Assembly (NCBI GenBank): GCA_007135895.1
Contig: SLHZ01000305.1
Span: 1-9,023 of the forward strand
From: Balneolales bacterium
GTDB lineage: Bacteria; Bacteroidota; Rhodothermia; Balneolales; Natronogracilivirgulaceae
Direction of reading: 5' to 3'
Length of the DNA stretch: 9,023 nt
The position numbers and the translations under genes were made by a program. Positions 1-5,701 of this stretch are shown piece after piece (positions within the stretch are counted from its first letter, which is position 1; each line of letters opens with the position of its first letter). The notes below the pieces were generated by a model. That model made no database searches and was not told the DNA's origin. It saw nothing but the letters and a program-made list of their open reading frames with translations.

Positions 1-1
1 A

Positions 2-1336
2 AAGGTACTGGAACATAATGTCCCGGTGCTGGGTATCTGCTACGGCTTGCAGGCCATGACCCATGAGCTGGAACCCGGATCGGTTAACAGCGCGGATAAG
101 AGAGAATTCGGCCGGGCATCCATCAAGGTTGTCAAACCGGATGACCTCTTCAGCGGAATCCCCGAAACAAGCACCGTGTGGATGAGTCACGGAGACCATA
201 TCACCCGGCTTCCCGAATCATTTGAAATCATCGCCGAAACCGCCAACGCGCCCGTCGCAGCAGTCCGCCAAATAGCAAAACCCGTCTATGGCGTACAGTT
301 TCATCCTGAGGTGGCGCATACCGAATTCGGACATCAAATCCTGCACAACTTCGTCCGGAAAATATGCGGTCTCAAAGGCGACTGGACTCCCGGCTCGTTT
401 ATTGATAGCACCATCTCCGCGATCCGCAAAGAGGTGGGGGACGGAAGAGTCATCTGCGGCCTGTCCGGCGGAGTCGACTCAACCGTAGCCGCCACCCTGA
501 TCCACCGGGCCATTGGCGACCGGCTTCTTTGCGTCTTCGTAAACAACGGAGTCCTGAGAAAAAACGAGTTTCAGGATGTCCAGCAGCTCTATACCAGCAA
601 ACTGGGCCTCCCTCTCAAGGCCGTTGACGCTTCCGGCCTTTTTCTCGATCGCCTGAAAGGAGTCTCCGACCCTGAAACAAAACGCAAGATCATCGGCAAC
701 ACCTTCATCGAAGTATTCGATGATGCCGTCAGCGGACTCAATGGCTTCACCCATCTCGCTCAAGGCACCCTCTATCCCGATGTCATCGAAAGCGTCTCCT
801 TCAAAGGTCCGTCGGTAACCATCAAATCGCATCATAACGTGGGCGGACTTCCGGAAAAAATGAACCTCCGCCTGCTCGAACCTCTGCGTGAGCTCTTCAA
901 GGATGAAGTGCGCAATGTAGGTGCCAGCCTGGATATCCCTTCCGATTTCCTGAAACGCCATCCGTTTCCCGGACCCGGCCTCTCCATCCGCATCCTCTCG
1001 GATGTCACGCATGAAAAAGTGCGGATGCTTCAGGAAGCGGATGCCATTTTTATTGAAGAGCTCCGCAGCCACGACCTCTATGACTCTGTCTGGCAGGCAC
1101 TGGTCGTGCTTCTCCCCGTACAGAGCGTCGGCGTCATGGGTGACGAACGCACCTACGAATACACGGTCGGACTTCGTGCCGTAACCAGCGTGGACGGAAT
1201 GACAGCCGACTGGGCGCATCTTCCCTACTCTTTTCTTGCATCCGTTTCCAACCGCATCATCAATGAAATAAGGGGCATTAACCGCGTTGTATATGATATC
1301 AGTTCCAAACCGCCCGCTACCATCGAGTGGGAATAA
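2..1336 (+). CDS. guaA: GMP synthase (glutamine-hydrolysing), 5' end missing
   Basis: Cytoplasmic enzyme of guanine nucleotide synthesis: it aminates XMP to GMP using glutamine and ATP. The reading frame is already open at the window start, so the gene is cut. 444 codons are visible, and from the usual GuaA length of about 510-525 residues roughly 65-80 N-terminal residues are missing. The class I glutamine amidotransferase part shows the nucleophile motif GICYG (Cys codon at 38-40) and the His/Glu pair of FHPEVAHT (codons at 302-304 and 308-310). The ATP-pyrophosphatase part has the P-loop SGGVDS (464-481), followed by the C-terminal dimerisation domain with HPFPGPGL near 959 and the family ending KPPATIEWE. 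All catalytic motifs are intact. The stop is TAA at 1334-1336, and the next gene starts 19 bp later on the same strand, which suggests one transcript. Confidence 0.97.
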   Translation, partial: KVLEHNVPVLGICYGLQAMTHELEPGSVNSADKREFGRASIKVVKPDDLFSGIPETSTVWMSHGDHITRLPESFEIIAETANAPVAAVRQIAKPVYGVQFHPEVAHTEFGHQILHNFVRKICGLKGDWTPGSFIDSTISAIRKEVGDGRVICGLSGGVDSTVAATLIHRAIGDRLLCVFVNNGVLRKNEFQDVQQLYTSKLGLPLKAVDASGLFLDRLKGVSDPETKRKIIGNTFIEVFDDAVSGLNGFTHLAQGTLYPDVIESVSFKGPSVTIKSHHNVGGLPEKMNLRLLEPLRELFKDEVRNVGASLDIPSDFLKRHPFPGPGLSIRILSDVTHEKVRMLQEADAIFIEELRSHDLYDSVWQALVVLLPVQSVGVMGDERTYEYTVGLRAVTSVDGMTADWAHLPYSFLASVSNRIINEIRGINRVVYDISSKPPATIEWE

Positions 1337-1355
1337 TGAACACAGCCAGAAGATC

Positions 1356-3230
1356 ATGACGCTCCGGATTTTTATACTTCTATGCCTGTTTACGGCATGG
1401 AACACCCCTGTTGATACCGTTGCTTCCACTTTCATCCAACCGGCCGATGAGATGGATGACCAGAATGCTGTCTTTCAAAAAGCGATGGACTTTTATACCG
1501 AAGGGGTCTTCGACAGTGCCGCCACCCTGTTTGCCGCAGTTCCAACCTCCATGGGCCATCTTTTTGCCGGAAAAAGCCATTTCGCCCTGAGCAACTATCC
1601 CCTGGCACAGCACCATCTGCAACAGGTGCGCCGTGATGACGACCCCAGAATCCATGATGAAGCACGCTATACCCTGGCACTGGCCGATTTCCAGACCCGG
1701 CAATTCGGGATGAGCCTGGACCGGCTCTACGACCTGAAATCACGGCCGGCCCATGACAACCTGCATCGTGATGCCGAAACGCTCTATCACCAGGTTATGG
1801 GCTATCTGACAACCGGACAGCGCAAAGACGCCTTCATGCAAAGCCGGAACAGTACCGTCCGGTTCGACCTGGTGCGCTACGGCATCGATCATATGCTGCG
1901 TCAGGAAGCCAAAGAACTTTTTGATACGCTTTACCCCTATTATGAGGCCACCATCGACACCAATGTACTGGCCGCCCTGAACCGGAGAATTCAACGGCTC
2001 CCCGATACGGCACCCGAAGTGCCCGCATACGGCAAAGCCCCCGACGGCATGATCTATAATATCGGTGTGATGCTGCCGGCTGCTGAAGCAGGCTCGCGGG
2101 AATGGTCCATCTCCCGCGCGCTCTTTAACGGCTACCTGCTTGCTGCCGAAGAGTTCAACAGGAAGCATAACGACAAGTTCATACGTCTGCATCATTTGGA
2201 GACATCCGACACCGCACTCACCATGGAAGCGGCAATGGCCCGGCTGGCATGGATGCACCACGCCGATGCCATACTCGGACCTCTTTTTTCCAGTGATGCC
2301 TACCGTATACGGGATCTGACTGAATTCTATCAGATCACCATGATCCCGCCACTGGCCAATGCCGACACGCTCAATATCAGCAACCCCTACCTCTATCAGA
2401 TCAACCCTACTTTTGAAACACGGGGAAAAGCAATGGCCCGTTTTGCAGTACGGGAACTGGGACTTGACACGCTTGCCGTTATCACTCAACGAGGCCTCCC
2501 GGTGGAGCGGGAAGCCCGGGCCTTCCGCAATGAAGCGGAACGCCTCGGTGCCACTATTGCCCACTATTTCAGTGAAGATTTCGACGCCCGCGCTTTTGAA
2601 GTGGCTCATATCACCCCCTGGTTTGCCGGGCACGAACGGTTTATCGATATCGAGGAGTTCCCTATCGTCCCCGTTCACGGTCTCTACCTGGCCATCACCG
2701 GTGCCGGGGCCGATCATCTGATCGATCTTATCCTTAACGATCTTCAAGCCGTACGCAGCCGGGTCACCATCCTCTCAAACGAAGAGATGTCGCACGTGGA
2801 TCTCACCGAAAACCGCAGACGCTATTTCGACATCTATTACTCCAGCTTCTTTCACCGCGACAATGACCAACGCGAAACGATAAACTTCCAGGCGAATTAC
2901 CGATCGCTGACGGGGTTTAATGCCGATAACTTCGCCCACCTCGGATACGATGTGGGCCGATACCTGTTTCACTCCATCGCAACACTGGAAAACCCGGAGC
3001 GACTGAAAAATAAATTCCGGTTTCAACCTGCTTTTGACGGTGTAATCACCCGGATTGGTTTCCGGGGCACCCATGTGAACCAGCGCCTCCATTTCATGAA
3101 GGTGGAGCGGGATTATGACTTTCTTCTGGAATACTATGACGATGAATGGGACGAAGAGGAGGATCAGTGGCCGGATGAATCCGAAGATGAATCGCCTCCC
3201 CGGGAAGAAGACAGCTCCACGGATCCATAA
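1356..3230 (+). CDS. Exported TPR-like plus type-1 periplasmic binding fold protein (LpoA-like architecture)
   Basis: 624 residues. The start at 1356 is chosen because it gives a clean signal peptide (MTLR, then a hydrophobic core IFILLCLFTAW, cleavage probably near residue 23-24). The frame is open upstream into guaA, but an earlier start would bury this signal. Residues about 35-220 form helical TPR-like repeats (for example FYTEGVFDSAATLFAAV, AGKSHFALSNYPLAQHHLQQV). Residues about 232-590 look like a type-1 periplasmic binding fold of the LivK/Peripla_BP_6 kind: IGVMLPA, then GYLLAAEEFN, AILGPLFSSDA, PPLANADTLN, YLYQINPTFETRGKAMARF, and GVITRIGF near the end. Residues 595-624 hold 17 Asp/Glu and a single Arg. 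No lipobox is visible, so it is probably soluble in the periplasm. The domain order matches LpoA (TPR then PBP1 fold), which activates the peptidoglycan synthase PBP1A, but a solute-binding role is equally possible. It probably shares a transcript with guaA. Confidence 0.85.
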   Translation: MTLRIFILLCLFTAWNTPVDTVASTFIQPADEMDDQNAVFQKAMDFYTEGVFDSAATLFAAVPTSMGHLFAGKSHFALSNYPLAQHHLQQVRRDDDPRIHDEARYTLALADFQTRQFGMSLDRLYDLKSRPAHDNLHRDAETLYHQVMGYLTTGQRKDAFMQSRNSTVRFDLVRYGIDHMLRQEAKELFDTLYPYYEATIDTNVLAALNRRIQRLPDTAPEVPAYGKAPDGMIYNIGVMLPAAEAGSREWSISRALFNGYLLAAEEFNRKHNDKFIRLHHLETSDTALTMEAAMARLAWMHHADAILGPLFSSDAYRIRDLTEFYQITMIPPLANADTLNISNPYLYQINPTFETRGKAMARFAVRELGLDTLAVITQRGLPVEREARAFRNEAERLGATIAHYFSEDFDARAFEVAHITPWFAGHERFIDIEEFPIVPVHGLYLAITGAGADHLIDLILNDLQAVRSRVTILSNEEMSHVDLTENRRRYFDIYYSSFFHRDNDQRETINFQANYRSLTGFNADNFAHLGYDVGRYLFHSIATLENPERLKNKFRFQPAFDGVITRIGFRGTHVNQRLHFMKVERDYDFLLEYYDDEWDEEEDQWPDESEDESPPREEDSSTDP

Positions 3231-3251
3231 TTCGCTAATAGCCCCGGCTCC

Positions 3252-3277
3252 GATCAGAAGCGTAGATCAGAAACGTA
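3252..3277. repeat. Tandem 13-bp direct repeat
   Basis: Two adjacent copies of GATCAGAARCGTA, 3252-3264 and 3265-3277, differ at one base (G versus A at the ninth position). They lie 22 bp after the stop of the binding-fold gene, in the convergent gap. Part of the second copy is also the left arm of the inverted repeat at 3264-3300. No coding role is apparent. Confidence 0.7.
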
Positions 3278-3300
3278 ATGAACGGACTGTTTTCTGATCT
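3264..3300. terminator. Inverted repeat between convergent genes, possible terminator
   Basis: AGATCAGAAA (3264-3273) is perfectly complementary to TTTCTGATCT (3291-3300), giving a 10-bp stem around a 17-nt loop. It sits 34 bp after the stop of the plus-strand gene and about 45 bp past the stop of the minus-strand gene, where a bidirectional terminator would be expected. The stem is AT-rich and no T-tract follows on either strand, so a canonical intrinsic terminator is not supported. The fold itself is certain, the function is inferred. Confidence 0.4.
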
Positions 3301-3320
3301 GTCAGGGTATCAGTGCTCGG

Positions 3321-3344
3321 AAAAAGCGCCATTATCACCGGCAC
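3321..3344 (-). terminator. Weak intrinsic terminator candidate after the UPF0316 gene
   Basis: Read on the minus strand, GTGCC (3344-3340) can pair with GGCGC (3330-3326) around a 9-nt loop, with one G-U pair, and is followed at once by five T residues (3325-3321). It begins one base after the TGA stop of the UPF0316 gene. The stem is only 5 bp, so this is a modest candidate. Confidence 0.3.
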
Positions 3345-3345
3345 G

Positions 3346-3936
3346 TCATTTGCGCATGATCGACAACCGGGAAAAAAAGCCGGTCCGCCTGGGTGCAAAG
3401 TATCCTTCGGCTGCAGATCGGACATCCTCGACCGATACGAATGCTTTGGGTGCTTTCTCGTTGATGATGGCAATCATCTCCTCAAGATCCTTTCGCTTGA
3501 TTACACTCAATATGAGCCGCACTTGTCCACTGATACCACTGGCAGAAATAGATGTCACACCAAAATCCTTCTCCTTCAGATAACCGATCAAATCGGTGGC
3601 ATCATCCGTCGTAATGGTACGCACACAAAGAAGCCCCATGGCGATTTTCTGCTCCAGATAGATCCCGATAAAGTTGCCAACTCCGAAGCCGGCCGCATAC
3701 GCCACATAAAGTCCGGCATTGGTCAGACTCTGCATGATTTGACCAATGGCCACCAGCCAGATCAATGACTCGAAAAAACCGATTACCGGTGCCAGATACT
3801 TCATGCCGCGCGAAACAAAAATGATGCGCAGAGTCCCCATCGAGACATCCACCACACGAGCCAGAAATATCAGAATCGGCAGGATAACCCAGCCGAACCA
3901 GTCAAAATCAAAAGTAAGTGATTCAAGAATACCCAT
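3346..3936 (-). CDS. UPF0316 family membrane protein (DUF5698 + DUF2179)
   Basis: 196 residues, matching the usual size of the family (B. subtilis YebE type). The N-terminal half is a membrane domain with three likely segments at about 14-33, 45-66 and 72-92. It contains the conserved block ARVVDVSMGTLRIIFVSRGM (26-45) and the pair GNFIGIYLEQKIAMG (87-101). The C-terminal half, about 103-175, is a cytoplasmic DUF2179 domain (VRTITTDDATDLIGYLKEKDFGVTSI, then LILSVIKRKDLEEMIAII by position) with an alternating strand/helix pattern like small ligand-binding regulatory domains. The biochemical function of the family is not established. An AAGGG lies only one base from the chosen ATG, too close for normal spacing, but the next Met (residue 33) falls inside the conserved membrane block, so this start stands. 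It lies 80 bp downstream of mltG on the same strand and is probably co-transcribed with it. Confidence 0.9.
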   Translation of the reverse strand: MGILESLTFDFDWFGWVILPILIFLARVVDVSMGTLRIIFVSRGMKYLAPVIGFFESLIWLVAIGQIMQSLTNAGLYVAYAAGFGVGNFIGIYLEQKIAMGLLCVRTITTDDATDLIGYLKEKDFGVTSISASGISGQVRLILSVIKRKDLEEMIAIINEKAPKAFVSVEDVRSAAEGYFAPRRTGFFSRLSIMRK

Positions 3937-4016
3937 ACCCTTACGAATGCTCCAACTTCAATATTTAATCGGAATGCGCCTGTTTCTTGTCTGACAAAAT
4001 ATGCCTTCGTCAATAT

Positions 4017-5087
4017 TTAGCTTCCGGCAACCTCTTCCCGCTCCATTTCAGCCTGTATCCGCCTCTGCTCCCGAAGCCACTGGGTCCACTCCCTGCTGCG
4101 GGCACGATGCTCGGCATAAGTCCTTGAAAAGGCATGTGTGCCGTCCGGCCGGGCTACCATGTACATGTAAGGATGCTCCTCGGGAAACAAAGCGGCCTGT
4201 ATGGATGCCATGGAGGGATTGTTGATCGGACCGGGCGGAAGACCATGAATGCGATACGTATTATAGGGATGATTGATCCGGTAATCCGCATACACAAGCC
4301 GGGTCCGCTCACCTTTGGCATAATTAACCGTGGGATCGGCCTGTAAACGCCACCGCCTGTTCAGCCGGTTCCAGTATAATCCGCTGATGGTCGGCTTTTC
4401 GTGGTCATACCGTGCCTCCCACTCAATAATCGAAGCCAGTGTGGCTATTTCATCCACACTCCTGCCAAGCTCTTCCATGCGCCCGGCATACGGTATGGCA
4501 ACCCGGCGTTCAAACTCGGAAAGCAACCGCTCCAACAGACGTTCCGGTGAACTGGTCCAGTAAACTTCGTAGCTGTCAGGCAGCATCCGGCCATAGAGCC
4601 GGTGTGCCTCAATTCCGTGCCGGTTAAGAAAACTGGTGTCCTTCATCGCAGCCGCCAGCTCATCCGCCTCAAATTGCATTTGGGCCGCGATTCGCTCTTT
4701 AAGCATGGCTTTTTCCTGACCCGGCGGTATCCTCACCAGCAACGGATCCTGCAGACCGCGTCCAAGCTTCGAAAAAAAGTCAGCGTAGCCCGAGTAACCA
4801 TCTACAACATAACGTCCCCTTTGAAACCGGCGCCAGCCCATGATCTGTGCCGCCCATAGCAACTCCTTTTCGTGAAACGAGACTCCGCTTTGACGAAGAT
4901 GACCCAGTAGTCCATCCAGGTCAATGGCATCATGAAGCAGCAATACAGCCGGTTCAGAAGCTTTGATGGCGGTGTCACGATTCAGCCGGTGGTGCCTTGA
5001 AACAAAAACCAGTAAAAAAGAAAATACCACAGCAGCCGCCAATGCCAGCCACTGCCTGTATCCAAAAACATTCAAAACGGTGAACAT
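4017..5087 (-). CDS. mltG: Endolytic transglycosylase MltG (YceG-like)
   Basis: 356 residues. This inner-membrane enzyme cleaves nascent peptidoglycan glycan strands in the periplasm and so sets strand length. A single N-terminal membrane segment (about 13-30) anchors it with the bulk outside. A LysM-like segment follows (about 46-118, including RGRYVVDG at 90-97). The YceG catalytic region shows MLPDSYEVYW (168-177), ASIIEWEA (218-225), LQADPTVNY (248-256), YNTYRIHGLPPGPINNPS (275-292) and the closing block HAFSRTYAEH (318-327). E222, the first Glu of ASIIEWEA, aligns with the catalytic Glu218 of E. coli MltG. All hallmark motifs are present and the length is normal. The start has an AAAGG 4 nt upstream (5092-5096 on the complement), one of the few recognisable ribosome sites here. 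The UPF0316 gene follows 80 bp downstream. Confidence 0.96.
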   Translation of the reverse strand: MFTVLNVFGYRQWLALAAAVVFSFLLVFVSRHHRLNRDTAIKASEPAVLLLHDAIDLDGLLGHLRQSGVSFHEKELLWAAQIMGWRRFQRGRYVVDGYSGYADFFSKLGRGLQDPLLVRIPPGQEKAMLKERIAAQMQFEADELAAAMKDTSFLNRHGIEAHRLYGRMLPDSYEVYWTSSPERLLERLLSEFERRVAIPYAGRMEELGRSVDEIATLASIIEWEARYDHEKPTISGLYWNRLNRRWRLQADPTVNYAKGERTRLVYADYRINHPYNTYRIHGLPPGPINNPSMASIQAALFPEEHPYMYMVARPDGTHAFSRTYAEHRARSREWTQWLREQRRIQAEMEREEVAGS

Positions 5088-5091
5088 AATG

Positions 5092-5096
5092 CCTTT
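5092..5096 (-). promoter_or_regulatory. Ribosome binding site of mltG
   Basis: AAAGG on the minus strand lies 4 nt before the ATG at 5087. It supports this start and stands out because most other genes in the window lack a clear Shine-Dalgarno sequence. Confidence 0.5.
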
Positions 5097-5186
5097 AACT
5101 TACAAATTCTACGTGTGACATGGATCTCACCTGCCCAAAAACCTGTGAAAAAAACGCCGAGTGGACCCGATATCATAAAAATAACG

Positions 5187-5194
5187 CAAAAGTA
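5187..5194 (-). promoter_or_regulatory. Candidate Bacteroidota-type -7 promoter element for mltG
   Basis: TACTTTTG on the minus strand matches the Bacteroidota -7 consensus TAnnTTTG exactly and lies in the 131-bp gap upstream of mltG, which would give a leader of roughly 95 nt. No TTG-type -33 element is found 17-23 bp further upstream, and the region is AT-rich, so a chance match is possible. If real, mltG is transcribed separately from the three-gene set upstream. Confidence 0.25.
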
Positions 5195-5218
5195 TGATTT
5201 TATTATTAACTATCGGTT

Positions 5219-5686
5219 CTAATAGACCTCTATGATATCATCTTTTTTTCTTCGCTCCCTTATCATGGCCATCAGGGAACCTGCCCCGTAGAGAATCAGA
5301 AAAGCTGCAATAATCAGCGCTATGATATCAGGAAACAGCAGCAGCAACAAAGCTGCCGACAGTGGAATAACCGCCACAATTGTAAAACCGCCCCCAAGCA
5401 GTGTAGCCAGACCCGTAACCAACAAAAAGAAACCGAAAAAGAAAGGTATGAAGGTTGGATACATGAAAATGAGCAGTCCCATGGCCATTGTCACCAGAAC
5501 AATGAATGATGGCGCCCGGAATAACAGAAAGATGATACCTACGGCCATCAGGTAACTCCCGATAATAAGATAAAGCGCACCCGGCCACACCATGACCAGC
5601 ACCCCGGTCAGCAGGGCTATGATGGAATGAACAATGCGTCTTTTACCTTTTTGTGTTCCCGAATCAAAATGATAGTATATCTGCAT
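5219..5686 (-). CDS. HdeD/DUF308-type small integral membrane protein with three internal repeats
   Basis: 155 residues, nearly all hydrophobic between residues 17 and 142, with about six short membrane segments and a charged C-terminal tail (RERRKKDDIIEVY). It is made of three repeats with an exact 42-residue period: Pro35, Pro77 and Pro119 each follow an aromatic residue (WP, YP, FP), and Gly50, Gly92 and Gly134 each end the second helix of a repeat. This helix-Pro-helix unit is the DUF308 repeat seen in HdeD-like proteins. HdeD of E. coli is linked to acid resistance, but the molecular role of most relatives is unknown. It starts 15 bp after the stop of the Ig-like lipoprotein gene, which implies co-transcription. 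No clear ribosome site precedes the ATG. Confidence 0.82.
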   Translation of the reverse strand: MQIYYHFDSGTQKGKRRIVHSIIALLTGVLVMVWPGALYLIIGSYLMAVGIIFLLFRAPSFIVLVTMAMGLLIFMYPTFIPFFFGFFLLVTGLATLLGGGFTIVAVIPLSAALLLLLFPDIIALIIAAFLILYGAGSLMAMIRERRKKDDIIEVY

Positions 5687-5701
5687 GCCATTTTAAGATT
5701 A

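Noticed and set aside
1287..1355. Earlier in-frame ATG starts for the binding-fold gene overlapping guaA
   Set aside because: They would add 21-23 hydrophilic residues ahead of a clean signal peptide, whereas the ATG at 1356 places it at the N-terminus.
479..1435. Long open frame on the minus strand across guaA (318 codons)
   Set aside because: It lies entirely antisense to the well-conserved guaA and the start of the next gene, and its translation has no recognisable domain. It is a by-product of codon usage.
1740..2747. Long open frame on the minus strand inside the binding-fold gene (335 codons)
   Set aside because: The plus-strand product has a signal peptide and a recognisable fold across this region. 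The antisense translation is Cys/Gly/His-rich with no coherent domain.
3987..3997. TTGTC-T-GACAA inverted repeat between mltG and the UPF0316 gene
   Set aside because: Only 5 bp per arm, no linked promoter elements, and expected by chance in a window of this size.
5148..5170. Short hairpin followed by seven T on the minus strand, as terminator of the three-gene operon
   Set aside because: The stem is only four pairs including a G-U, three extra bases separate it from the T-run, and it lies downstream of the candidate mltG promoter. Too weak to call.
5169..5332. Three GATATCA palindromes within about 160 bp
   Set aside because: Two lie inside the DUF308 coding region where they encode the DII of DDIIEV and PDIIAL. 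The third is isolated, and no regular spacing supports a binding array.
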